Positions 42,924 through 51,580 of a stretch of 64,000 bases of DNA are shown here, piece after piece. Position numbers and translations under genes: made by a program. A model generated the notes under the pieces. It was not told the DNA's origin. It saw nothing but the letters and a program-made list of their open reading frames with translations, and searched no databases. Each line of letters begins with the position of its first letter. The stretch's first letter is position 1. The stretch covers positions 407,001-471,000 of the forward strand of contig NZ_JAFCKS010000001.1 in the NCBI RefSeq assembly GCF_018129995.1, written 5' to 3'. This DNA comes from Bradyrhizobium sp. SZCCT0153. Lineage in GTDB: Bacteria; Pseudomonadota; Alphaproteobacteria; Rhizobiales; Xanthobacteraceae.

Positions 42924-43337
42924 ATGAGCCGTCATATCGTCGCCCGCACAACCGAGATCCCGCCCGGCGGCAACAAGGTCGTCGATATCGCCGGCCGCGA
43001 TATCGTCGTGTTCCACGTCAACGGCGAGTTCTTCGCGCTATTGAACCGCTGCCCGCACGAGGGCGCGCCGCTTGAAAAAGCCGCATGCGTGGCGCGGCTG
43101 ACCTCGCCCGAGCCTGGCGTCTATGAGCGCTCGCGCGTCGGCGAGATGTTGCGCTGTCCCTGGCACGGCTGGGAATTCGACATGCGCAACGGCCAGTCCT
43201 GGTTCGATCCGAAGCGCGTCAGGATACGGTCCTATCCGGTCGCCGTGGAACGCGGCGAGGAGCTGCAGAAGGGCCCGTATGTCGCCGAGACCTTCCCCGT
43301 GCATGTCGAGGACAGCTACGTGATTGTCGAGGTGTGA
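42924..43337 (+). CDS. Rieske-type [2Fe-2S] ferredoxin
   Basis: A 137-residue soluble Rieske protein resembling the ferredoxin component of aromatic-ring dioxygenases. The two cluster motifs are RCPHEGAPL (Cys-x-His) and CPWHGWEFDM (Cys-x2-His). It follows the second amidohydrolase by seven bases and is very likely cotranscribed with both. No oxygenase alpha-subunit or ferredoxin reductase is nearby, so its electron acceptor is unknown. It could pass electrons to an unlinked oxygenase. Confidence 0.9.
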   Translation: MSRHIVARTTEIPPGGNKVVDIAGRDIVVFHVNGEFFALLNRCPHEGAPLEKAACVARLTSPEPGVYERSRVGEMLRCPWHGWEFDMRNGQSWFDPKRVRIRSYPVAVERGEELQKGPYVAETFPVHVEDSYVIVEV

Positions 43338-43409
43338 TCGGTCGTTTCGGATTGTGATTTCGGCGCAGGTGCGATATGCCTCTCGCGCTTTCAGAGGCGG
43401 AGACGAGCT

Positions 43410-43616
43410 TTGTCGAAACAATCCCTGCGCGAGGAGGCCGAGCGCCTGATCCGCGAATCGATGGAAAAGAAGTCCATCGTCGTCAAGCAGGGCTCGACCC
43501 GCATCGAGGCCGTCTGTGGCAAGTGCGGCGCGCCGAACCGGGTCCAGGCGGAAAGAGGCCAGTCCAGAGCCAAGTTCGCCTGCAAGAATTGCGGGCACCA
43601 GCAAGAGACACTGTAG
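43410..43616 (+). CDS. Small zinc-ribbon protein
   Basis: A 68-residue protein that ends in a CGKCG ... CKNCG zinc ribbon (about residues 36-62). The start is a TTG at 43410 with GGAG eight bases upstream; there is no ATG alternative nearby. The function is unknown. It is downstream of the Rieske gene by 72 bases. Confidence 0.65.
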   Translation: MSKQSLREEAERLIRESMEKKSIVVKQGSTRIEAVCGKCGAPNRVQAERGQSRAKFACKNCGHQQETL

Positions 43617-43672
43617 GCTTCTTGACCACTCCCCCATAATAGCGGGCGAGGGAGTGAGCGAACGGTGCGCGC

Positions 43673-44518
43673 CTACTCGCCCTTCACAAACTCCGCGAAC
43701 GCATCCGCATAGTTCGGATGCCAGCGCGACAGCGGCGGGCGGTTCTCGACGATGTCACCTGCGGCCCACAGCATGCGCTTCTCGTCGAGCGCGCGCGGCA
43801 CGTCATTGTCCGGGCACAGGATGTAGAAATCGCCGGCCTCCAGCCGCGTCAGCATGAAATTCACTGTCTGTTCAGCCGTCCAGGCCCCGGCCGGCTTCTC
43901 GATCCGGCCCTTCGCGGTCAGGCCGGTGAAGACGAAGCCTGGGATCAGCAGATGCGCGGTGATGCGGCAATCCTTCGTATTGCGCAGCTCGTGCTGGAGT
44001 GCCTCGGTGAACGCCTTCACGCCGGCCTTGGAGACATTGTAGGCGGGATCGCCGGGCGGCGTGGTGATGCCCTGCTTCGAGCCGGTGTTGATGATCAAGC
44101 CGGCCTTGCCGCGCGCAATCATGCCGGGTGCGAAGATGCGTGAGCCGTTGATGATCCCCCACATGTTGACGCCGATGATGCGCTGCCAGTTGTCGGGCTC
44201 GCCGAACAGCGTGCTGCCCGGCTGGATGCCGGCATTGTTCATGAGGATGTCGGCGCCGCCAAAGCGTTCGCGCACGGCGCGTTCAAGTTCCGCCACGCTC
44301 TCGGCGTTGCCGACGTCGACGGCGAATGTCATCACATCTGTGGCCGTCGCGATGGATGACAGTTTTGTCGCGGCCTCCGCCATCCGCGCCTGATCCACAT
44401 CGGCGATGCACACCTTCAGGCCGGTGCGCGCGAAAGCCGCGGCAGCGGCGAATCCGATGCCGGATGCGCCGCCGGTGATCACGGCGACATTGTCTTTGAC
44501 GATGGCGGAATGTGGCAT
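43673..44518 (-). CDS. Short-chain dehydrogenase/reductase
   Basis: A 281-residue classical SDR. The start at 44518 has GGAG about ten bases upstream. The NAD(P) site TGGASGIG is at about 14-21, the NNAG motif in MNNAGIQPG, the catalytic Ser in INTGSKQG and the catalytic YNVSK at about 158-162. An Asp in IADVDQA after the second beta strand favours NAD. The substrate is unknown. It diverges from the aldehyde dehydrogenase gene, suggesting shared regulation. Confidence 0.9.
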   Translation of the reverse strand: MPHSAIVKDNVAVITGGASGIGFAAAAAFARTGLKVCIADVDQARMAEAATKLSSIATATDVMTFAVDVGNAESVAELERAVRERFGGADILMNNAGIQPGSTLFGEPDNWQRIIGVNMWGIINGSRIFAPGMIARGKAGLIINTGSKQGITTPPGDPAYNVSKAGVKAFTEALQHELRNTKDCRITAHLLIPGFVFTGLTAKGRIEKPAGAWTAEQTVNFMLTRLEAGDFYILCPDNDVPRALDEKRMLWAAGDIVENRPPLSRWHPNYADAFAEFVKGE

Positions 44519-44701
44519 GGATCTTTCTCCGGGGAGCGGCTCGGTCGAGCCATAACATGGCGACATTTCGACCCTGCACAAGTCGGCATGGGAGGTCTTC
44601 GTTCCGCGCCGCCTTTACGCCCATCCGGCACCGCTGTATCCTCTCGACCCAACGATCCTGCCCAGATCGAACCAATCAATCATTTGACAGGGAGTGCAGC
44701 C

Positions 44702-46198
44702 ATGGCTGTGTCGCAGGCGATTCCGATCACGCGCCATCCGTTCGCCAATGGGTCCTACAAGCAGATGCTGATCGACGGGAAGTGGGTCGATGCTGCTTCA
44801 GGCAAGCGCTTCGAGACCCACAACCCTGCAACCGGTGAACTGCTCGCAACCGTCGCCGAGGGCGACAAGGAAGACATCGACCGTGCGGTCGCCGCCGCCC
44901 GCCGCGCCTTCGAAGGGCCCTGGAGCAGGGTCAAGCCGTTCGAGCGGCAGAACTTGCTCCTGAAACTCGCCGATCTCGTCGAGAAAAATTTCGACGAATT
45001 GTCGCAGCTCGACACGCTCGACATGGGCGCGCCGCTCAGCCGCACCCGCGCTTATCGCCTGCGCGCCGTCGGCATGCTGCGCTATTACGCGGGCCAGACC
45101 ACTGCGATCCATGGCGAGACGATCGAGAACTCGCTGCCGGGCGAGATCTTCTCCTACACGCTGAAAGAGCCGATCGGCGTCGTCGGCGCCATCATCCCCT
45201 GGAACGGCCCGCTCACCGCCACGATCTGGAAGATCGGCCCGGCAATCGCGACCGGCTGCACCGTGGTGCTCAAGCCCGCCGAGGAAGCGCCGCTGACTTC
45301 ACTGCGCATCGCCGAGCTGGCGATGGAGGCAGGCATCCCGCCCGGTGTCGTCAATGTCGTGCCGGGCTATGGCGAGACCGCAGGTGCGGCGCTCGCCTCG
45401 CATCACGATGTCGACAAGGTCGCCTTTACCGGCTCGCATGTTACGGGACAGTCGATCATCCGCGCTTCGGCGGGCAATCTCAAGCGCGTCTCGCTCGAGC
45501 TCGGCGGCAAGTCGCCGGACATCGTGTTCGCGGATGCCGATCTCGATGCGGCCGTGCCGGGTGCCGCGATGGCGGTGTTCGCCAATTCCGGTCAGATCTG
45601 CAGCGCCGGTACGCGCCTGTTCGTCGAGCAGGCGATCTACGATGAATTCGTCGGCCGCGTCGCCGAGTTCGGCAAGAAGCTGCAGGTCGGCAACGGCCTC
45701 GATCCCAACACCCAGATCGGTCCGCTCGTCTCCGAGCAGCAGCTCGAGCGCGTCACGAGCTATCTCGACATCGGACAGAAGGAAGGCGCCAAGGCGCTGG
45801 CCGGCGGTGGCCGCGTCACCGAAGGCGCGTTGTCGAAGGGCTTCTTCGTCTCGCCAACGGTGTTCGCGGGCGTCCAGGACAACATGCGCATCGCGCAGGA
45901 GGAGATTTTCGGCCCCGTGATCTCCGCGATCGCGTTCAAGGACATGGACGAACTGGTCAAGCGCGCCAACAACACCACGTTCGGTCTCGGCTCCGGCCTG
46001 TGGACGCGGGACGTCAGCAAGGCGCATGCCGTTGCGAAGAGCCTGCGCGCCGGCTCCGTGTGGGTGAATTGCTACCAGGCGATGGACCCGGCCGTGCCCT
46101 TCGGTGGTTACAAGATGAGCGGCTACGGCCGCGAGTCCGGCAAGCAGCATGTCGAGGAATATCTCAACGTGAAGGCAGTCTGGATCAAGACGGCCTAA
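44702..46198 (+). CDS. Aldehyde dehydrogenase family protein
   Basis: NAD(P)-dependent oxidation of an aldehyde to its acid; 498 residues, normal for the family. GGGAG precedes the ATG. The catalytic Glu is in LELGGKSP, the nucleophile Cys in NSGQICSAGTRLF, and the cofactor site in FTGSHVTGQ. Patterns match the broad betaine/phenylacetaldehyde-type group. Its position before an old yellow enzyme and a benzoylformate-decarboxylase-like gene suggests it oxidises an aromatic or branched aldehyde made by that cluster. Confidence 0.93.
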   Translation: MAVSQAIPITRHPFANGSYKQMLIDGKWVDAASGKRFETHNPATGELLATVAEGDKEDIDRAVAAARRAFEGPWSRVKPFERQNLLLKLADLVEKNFDELSQLDTLDMGAPLSRTRAYRLRAVGMLRYYAGQTTAIHGETIENSLPGEIFSYTLKEPIGVVGAIIPWNGPLTATIWKIGPAIATGCTVVLKPAEEAPLTSLRIAELAMEAGIPPGVVNVVPGYGETAGAALASHHDVDKVAFTGSHVTGQSIIRASAGNLKRVSLELGGKSPDIVFADADLDAAVPGAAMAVFANSGQICSAGTRLFVEQAIYDEFVGRVAEFGKKLQVGNGLDPNTQIGPLVSEQQLERVTSYLDIGQKEGAKALAGGGRVTEGALSKGFFVSPTVFAGVQDNMRIAQEEIFGPVISAIAFKDMDELVKRANNTTFGLGSGLWTRDVSKAHAVAKSLRAGSVWVNCYQAMDPAVPFGGYKMSGYGRESGKQHVEEYLNVKAVWIKTA

Positions 46199-46316
46199 CG
46201 CCTGTTCTCCCCGCGTTCCGCGGAAGGGAATATTTGTTTTTATCGGGGCGGCGCCTTTTCGGGTGGCTGCCCCTCGCGATATGATCCGCATCCTTCCATA
46301 TTCATTCGGGGCCCCC

Positions 46317-47444
46317 ATGAAATTCGAGGCGTTGTTCAAACCGTTGCAGGTCGGTCCGTACAAGCTCGCGCATCGCGTCGCGATGGCGCCGCTGACGCGC
46401 ATGCGCGCCGAGCGCGACAGCTTTTCGCCGCGGCCGCTCAACGCCGAGTATTACGGCCAGCGCGCCACCCAGGGCGGCCTGATCATCGCGGAAGCCTCGC
46501 CCGTGCTCTCGCATGGTCGCGGTAATCCGGCGACGCCCGGCATCTATTCGGACGCGCAGATCGCCGGCTGGCGCAAGGTGACGGATGCCGTGCACGCCAA
46601 GGGCGGCATCATCTTTCTCCAGCTCTGGCATGTCGGCCGCGTCTCGCATTCCTCCTTTCACGGCGGCGCGCTGCCGGTCTCGGCCTCGGCGATCCCGATC
46701 CAGGCCGAGGGCATGAAGGCGATGACCGCCGACGGCAAGGTTTCCGACTACGAGGCGCCGCGCGCGCTTGAGACGGACGAGGTCAAGGGCATCGTCGAGG
46801 CGTTCCGGCAGGGCGCGAAGAACGCGCTGGCCGCCGGTTTCGACGGCGTCGAGATCCACGGCGCCAACGGCTATCTGCTCGAGCAATTCCTGCAATCGCG
46901 CAGCAACCAGCGCACCGATCAATATGGCGGCTCGATCGAGAACCGCGCTCGGCTTCTGCTCGAAGTAACGCAGGCCGCGATCGACGTCTGGGGCGCGAAC
47001 CGCGTCGGCGTGCGGTTGTCGCCCCATGGCATCGCCAATGATTCCGGCGAGCCCGATCCGATGCCGCTCTATACTCACGTCGTGAAGGCGCTCGACAAGC
47101 TCGGCCTCGCCTATCTGCATTTCATCGAGCCACGCTCCAGCGGCTCGGGGCGAGCCGAAGTCAACTGGCAGAACGTGCCGTCGGCGATGCTGCTGTTCCG
47201 CCCGCTTTACAGCGGCGTGCTGATGACCGCAGGCGGATTTACCGGCGAGACGGCGAACGCCGCCATCGCGGAGGGGCATGCCGATATCATTGCCTTCGGC
47301 CGCATCTTCATCTCCAACCCCGACCTGCCCCGGCGCCTCCAGCACGACTACCCGATCACGCCGTATAATCGTGCGACGTTCTACGGCGGCGAGGAGAAAG
47401 GGTATACCGATTATCCGGTGCATGACGAACTGACGCCGGCGTAA
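46317..47444 (+). CDS. Old yellow enzyme family NADH:flavin oxidoreductase
   Basis: A 375-residue FMN-dependent ene-reductase. N-terminal VAMAPLTRMRA, central IFLQLWHVGR (with the active-site HVGR), EIHGANGYLLEQFLQSRSN, and the C-terminal DIIAFGRIFISNPDLP place it in the OYE family. Members reduce C=C bonds of enones and nitro compounds. It sits between the aldehyde dehydrogenase and the GFA-like gene on the same strand, but a 118-base gap and a repeat break tight coupling. Confidence 0.93.
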   Translation: MKFEALFKPLQVGPYKLAHRVAMAPLTRMRAERDSFSPRPLNAEYYGQRATQGGLIIAEASPVLSHGRGNPATPGIYSDAQIAGWRKVTDAVHAKGGIIFLQLWHVGRVSHSSFHGGALPVSASAIPIQAEGMKAMTADGKVSDYEAPRALETDEVKGIVEAFRQGAKNALAAGFDGVEIHGANGYLLEQFLQSRSNQRTDQYGGSIENRARLLLEVTQAAIDVWGANRVGVRLSPHGIANDSGEPDPMPLYTHVVKALDKLGLAYLHFIEPRSSGSGRAEVNWQNVPSAMLLFRPLYSGVLMTAGGFTGETANAAIAEGHADIIAFGRIFISNPDLPRRLQHDYPITPYNRATFYGGEEKGYTDYPVHDELTPA

Positions 47445-47457
47445 TCTCTCCTCAAGT

Positions 47458-47610
47458 CATTCCGGGTTTGATGCTTCGCATCGCCTCCGGAATGGCGAGT
47501 TTGATTTGTCGCGCGATCGCCACCACAAACTCCGTCATTGCGAGCGCAGCGAAGCGATCCAGAGTCTTTCCGCAGAGGCAGTCTGGATTGCTTCGCCACG
47601 CGCAATGACG
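47458..47610. repeat. Two dispersed palindromic repeats abutting the GFA-like gene
   Basis: Element A (about 47458-47495) pairs TCATTCCGG with CCGGAATGG. Element B (47533-47610) pairs CGTCATTGCG with CGCAATGACG and GAAGCGATCCAGA with TCTGGATTGCTTC, the well-known 'CATTGCGAGCGCAGCGAAGC' rhizobial repeat. Element B ends 14 bases before the next start codon, so that gene's ribosome site directly adjoins the repeat. Confidence 0.85.
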
Positions 47611-47624
47611 ACGGAGAAAGCTCC

Positions 47625-48128
47625 ATGGCCAAAGCCGCAGCCGCCGCAGGAATCGCCACCGGTCAATGTCTCTGCGGCAAGGTTACCTTCGAGATCGACG
47701 TTCCCGCGCGCTGGGCCTGGCACGATCATTCGGCCAGTAGCCGCCGCGCGCACGGCGCCGCTTATGCCACCTATGTCGGAAGCTGGAAGAAGCGCTTTCG
47801 CATCATTTCAGGCAAGTCCGCGCTCACCCGCTACGAGGACAAGGCGACCAAGACCGCGCGCAGCTTCTGCGTACATTGCGGCACGCCCATTGCCTATGAG
47901 CGGCCGCGCGGCCCGCACATGGTCAACATTCCCCGCGCCCTGTTCAGGGAGCGCACCGGCCGCCAGCCGCTCTATCACATCGCCATCGAGGAGTTGCAGG
48001 AATGGGCCTATACCGGCGAGCCGCTGGTGCCGCTGAAGGGTTTCCCGGGCGTGGTATGGCAGCGCTCGAAAAAAAAGAAGCGCGCGGGCGGCGAGGATCC
48101 GTTCGAGTTGGGGCGGGAGGAGATGTAG
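47625..48128 (+). CDS. GFA/CENP-V family protein with altered zinc ligands
   Basis: A 167-residue protein of the glutathione-dependent formaldehyde-activating (GFA) fold. Family landmarks are GQCLCGKVTFEI, RRAHGAAYATYVG, the FRIISGKSALTRYEDK stretch and the C-terminal FCVHCGTP. The central motif is usually CHCxxCRR, but here it reads DHSASSRR, so three cysteines of the catalytic zinc site are lost while the CxC and CxxC pairs remain. It may keep a structural zinc but is unlikely to have the usual chemistry. The C-terminus is Lys-rich. Confidence 0.82.
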   Translation: MAKAAAAAGIATGQCLCGKVTFEIDVPARWAWHDHSASSRRAHGAAYATYVGSWKKRFRIISGKSALTRYEDKATKTARSFCVHCGTPIAYERPRGPHMVNIPRALFRERTGRQPLYHIAIEELQEWAYTGEPLVPLKGFPGVVWQRSKKKKRAGGEDPFELGREEM

Positions 48129-48237
48129 CGTCCCTCTCCGGCGCAACGCAGCCATGACCACGCTTCCTTGCGCGCATCCCGAAACTTCGGCCATCATGCT
48201 TTCAGTCCTTGCGGCAACGTCCGCTCCTGGAGGAAAC

Positions 48238-49899
48238 ATGAAGAATAAGATCACCGGCCGCTCCGCCTTTCTCGCGCTGCTCAAGGACGAGGGCATCACG
48301 CATCTGTTCGGCAACCCGGGCACCACCGAGCTGCCGATCATGCATGCGCTGAAGGACCATCCCGACCTCACCTATGTGATGGCGATGCAGGAGAGCCTGG
48401 TGGTCGCGATTGCGGACGGCTACAGCCGCGCCTCCGGCAAGCTGGTCGCCTGCAACGTCCACGTCGCGCCCGGCCTTGGGAACGCGATGGGCTCGCTCTA
48501 CAACGCCCAGTTCACGGGCACGCCGATGATCCTCACCGCGGGTCAGCAGGAGCAGGGCCACGGCCTGATGGAGCCCGTCCTGTACGGTCCGCTGGTGCGG
48601 ATGGCCGAACCGCTGGTGAAATGGGCGGTCGAGGTGACGCGGCTGGAGGATTTGCCGCGCATCGTGCGCCGCGCCGCCAAGGTCGCGACGACGCCGCCGA
48701 CCGGGCCGGTCTTCATCTCGCTGCCCGGCGATATCCTCAACAGCGAAGCCGGCATCGATCTCGGCCGCTCCACCCGCATCGACACGCGCACCAAGCCGTC
48801 TGACGAGGCGCTGAAGGCCTTTGCCGCGCGGTTGCTGAAGGCCGAGCGTCCCGTCATCGTCACCATGGACGAGGTGGTCAAGAGCGATGCGCTGAAGGAA
48901 GCGGCCGAACTCGCCGAACTGCTCGGCGCGGCCGCTTACCAATCATCGACGCCCTATGGCGCGCACTTCCTCTCGGAGAGCCCGAGCTTCGTCGGCACGC
49001 TGGCGCGGGTGCAGAAGGTGGCGCGCGACACGCTTGCGCCGTACGACCTTCTGATCGCGCTCGGCGGCGATCCGCTGCGGATGTCGGTCTACAGCGAGGT
49101 CGATGCGCTGCCGGAGGGCCTCGGCGTCGTGCAGATCGGCCTCGTCGATTGGGAGATCGCCAAGAATTACGGCGCCGAGATCGCGCTGAAGGCGGATTTG
49201 AAGGAAACGCTGCGCGCGCTGATACCGGTGCTGAAGGAGATGGGTGGCGCTGCACTGGCGAGCCGCGCCAGGCAACGTCTCGCCGAGCTTGCGCCGAAGA
49301 ACTGGACTGCGCGGCGTGCCGCGCTGGTCGAGCAGATCGGCAACAGCGCCGGCCGCAACCCGATCGATCCGGACTTTCTGGTCCTGCAAATGGTCGAGGC
49401 GATGCCTGATCACGCGATCCTCGTCGACGAAGGCCTCACGTCAAGCCGCCAGATCACGGCGCTGCGTCCGCATCGCGATCGCTATGGCTACCACGGCCTT
49501 GCCTCCGGCGGCATCGGCTGGGGCCTGCCGGCGTCGGTCGGCGCCAGCATCGCTAATCCGGATCGCCCCGTCGTGTGCTTCTCCGGCGACGGCAGCGCGA
49601 TGTATTCGATCCAGTCGCTGTGGACCGCGGCGCATCACAAGCTGCCGCTCAACGTCGTCATCGCCAACAACGGCGGCTACCGCATCATCAAGCAGCGCCT
49701 GCTCGCCTTTCATGGCGACGACAATTACGTCGGCATGGATTTCGTCGATCCGCCGGTGGACTTTGCGGGAGTCGCGAAGGCGCTGGGCTGCGAGGCGATC
49801 AAAATCAGCGATCCCCGCGAGCTGAAGCCGACGCTGTCGTCGGCGTTCGGCCGGCCGGGGACGAAGCTGATCGAGGTGATGGTGGACGGGAAGGTGTAG
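48238..49899 (+). CDS. mdlC: Thiamine-diphosphate enzyme, benzoylformate decarboxylase-like
   Basis: A 553-residue ThDP-dependent decarboxylase. GGAGG sits three bases before the ATG. The N-terminal pyrimidine domain shows FGNPGTTELPIM and the conserved Glu in MQESLVV. The CNVHVAPGLGNAMGSLYNA segment carries the BFD-type His and matches known MdlC proteins, as does VLYGPLVRMAEPLVKWAVEV. The C-terminal PP domain has the GDGSAMYSIQSLWTAAHHKLPLNVVIANNGGY cofactor motif. The substrate is likely an aryl- or branched 2-keto acid, giving an aldehyde that the upstream ALDH could oxidise. The symbol is by similarity only. Confidence 0.85.
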   Translation: MKNKITGRSAFLALLKDEGITHLFGNPGTTELPIMHALKDHPDLTYVMAMQESLVVAIADGYSRASGKLVACNVHVAPGLGNAMGSLYNAQFTGTPMILTAGQQEQGHGLMEPVLYGPLVRMAEPLVKWAVEVTRLEDLPRIVRRAAKVATTPPTGPVFISLPGDILNSEAGIDLGRSTRIDTRTKPSDEALKAFAARLLKAERPVIVTMDEVVKSDALKEAAELAELLGAAAYQSSTPYGAHFLSESPSFVGTLARVQKVARDTLAPYDLLIALGGDPLRMSVYSEVDALPEGLGVVQIGLVDWEIAKNYGAEIALKADLKETLRALIPVLKEMGGAALASRARQRLAELAPKNWTARRAALVEQIGNSAGRNPIDPDFLVLQMVEAMPDHAILVDEGLTSSRQITALRPHRDRYGYHGLASGGIGWGLPASVGASIANPDRPVVCFSGDGSAMYSIQSLWTAAHHKLPLNVVIANNGGYRIIKQRLLAFHGDDNYVGMDFVDPPVDFAGVAKALGCEAIKISDPRELKPTLSSAFGRPGTKLIEVMVDGKV

Positions 49900-49938
49900 G
49901 CTGCCTTCGCCGGGACAACGCCCGAGATGTGTCGCAGC

Positions 49939-51318
49939 CTACCCCTTCTTCCCCACGCGATACCCCGCCGCCGGATGCGGCGCACCTAGCCGCGCACGCC
50001 CGGCACCGAACAGCTTCTCCCGCAGCGTGCCTTTCGCATACTCCGGCTTGTATCGGCCACGCCGCGTCAACTCCGGCACCAGCATGTCGGCGATGTCCTC
50101 GAAATCGCCCGGCGAAATCGCAAACGCGACGTTGAGGCCGTCGACATCGGTCGCTTCGAACCATGCCTCGATCTTGTCCGCGACCATCTCCGGGGTGCCG
50201 ACCACCACGGGGCCGGCACCGCCGACGCCGACATGCTCGATCACGTCGCGCACGGTCCAGACCCGGTCGGGATCGGCGCGGGTGACGTTGTCCATCGCGC
50301 TGCGGCCGGCATCGTTCTGGACGTGGCGCACCTGCTGGTCGAGGTCGTAGCCGGAGAAGTCGACGCCGGTCCATCCCGACATCAGCGCCAGCGCGCCCTC
50401 CGGGCTGATGTGGCGGCGATAGTCGGCATACTTTTCCTTTGCCTCGGCCTCGGTCCGCCCGAGGATGATCGTCATCATCGAGAACATCAGGATCTCTGCC
50501 GGGTTGCGGCCGAGCGCAGCCGCCTCCTGGCGGATTGCGGCGACGCGCGGCGCGATCACCTTGGCCGACGGCCCCGACATGAACACGCATTCGGCGTGCT
50601 GTGCCGCGAACTGCCGACCACGCGGCGAGGTACCGGCCTGGTACAGCACCGGTGTCCGCTGCGGCGACGGCTCGCTGAGGTGAATGGTGTTGTTGATGCG
50701 GTAATTTGCGCCCTCGTGATTGACGCGATGAACTTTGCCGGGATCGGTGAAGATGCCGCGCGCCCTGTCGCGCAACACCGCGTCGTCCTCCCAGCTCCCT
50801 TCCCAGAGCTTGTAGACGACTTCCATATATTCGTCGGCGATGTCGTATCGGTCGTCATGTCCGGTCTGCCTGTCCTTGCCGGCGCCGCGCGCTGCGCTGT
50901 CGAGATACCCGGTGACGACGTTCCAGCCGATGCGCCCCTCGGTCAGGTGATCGAGCGTCGACATCCGCCGCGCGAACGGGTAGGGCGGCTCGAAAGAGAG
51001 ATTGCTGGTGACCCCGAAGCCGAGGTTCTGCGTCACAGCCGCCATCGCCGAAAGCAGCAGTAGCGGCTCGTTCGACGGCGTCTGCGCTGCGTTGCGCAAG
51101 GCTGCGTCAGGGCTGTTGCCATAGACGTCGTAGACCCCGAGCACATCGGCCAGGAACAAGCCGTCGAAGCGCCCGCGCTCCAGCGTCTTGGCGAGATCGA
51201 TCCAGTAGGGCAGGCGGTTATATTCGGCGGTGCGGTCGCGCGGGTGGGTCCACAGGCCCGGTGATTGGTGTGCGACGCAATTCATCGCAAAAGCGTTGAG
51301 CCTGATTTGCTTCGCCAT
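49939..51318 (-). CDS. LLM-class flavin-dependent monooxygenase (NtaA/SnaA/DszA type)
   Basis: A 459-residue FMNH2-dependent monooxygenase of the nitrilotriacetate/pristinamycin/dibenzothiophene-sulfone group. The start at 51318 begins MAKQIRLNAFAMNCV. Family signatures are GRFDGLFLADVLGVYDVYG, STLDHLTEGRIGWNVVTGYL and LYQAGTSPRGRQFAAQHAE. It needs a reduced-flavin supply enzyme, which is not adjacent. It diverges from the peptidase gene. The substrate could be an N-heterocycle, aminopolycarboxylate or organosulfur compound. Confidence 0.92.
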   Translation of the reverse strand: MAKQIRLNAFAMNCVAHQSPGLWTHPRDRTAEYNRLPYWIDLAKTLERGRFDGLFLADVLGVYDVYGNSPDAALRNAAQTPSNEPLLLLSAMAAVTQNLGFGVTSNLSFEPPYPFARRMSTLDHLTEGRIGWNVVTGYLDSAARGAGKDRQTGHDDRYDIADEYMEVVYKLWEGSWEDDAVLRDRARGIFTDPGKVHRVNHEGANYRINNTIHLSEPSPQRTPVLYQAGTSPRGRQFAAQHAECVFMSGPSAKVIAPRVAAIRQEAAALGRNPAEILMFSMMTIILGRTEAEAKEKYADYRRHISPEGALALMSGWTGVDFSGYDLDQQVRHVQNDAGRSAMDNVTRADPDRVWTVRDVIEHVGVGGAGPVVVGTPEMVADKIEAWFEATDVDGLNVAFAISPGDFEDIADMLVPELTRRGRYKPEYAKGTLREKLFGAGRARLGAPHPAAGYRVGKKG

Positions 51319-51580
51319 GCTGATCCCCCGGCGCCCTGTACCGGGCGCTCTTCGAATGATAGACGTGCGCCCCAACTTGGCGAAGTTCTTGCATATAACG
51401 CGACCTTGGCAAGGCCAAAATCGGCGGCGCGTCCGCTCTTGGCAAGCCAATCTCAAGAGAGCAAGAACGAAATCACAAGAGAACTACAAGCGAACTACAA
51501 GACTACCCACGTCCCCGCCACTTTCGAAGGGCACCCTGTCTCGGGTAGGCTCCTTCGCCTCGAAGCCCGAAAAGCAAGTC

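Noticed and set aside
40574..42925. A 783-codon minus-strand open frame over the amidohydrolase pair
   Set aside because: Shadow of two real genes on the plus strand; no conserved motif and typical antisense composition of GC-rich codons.
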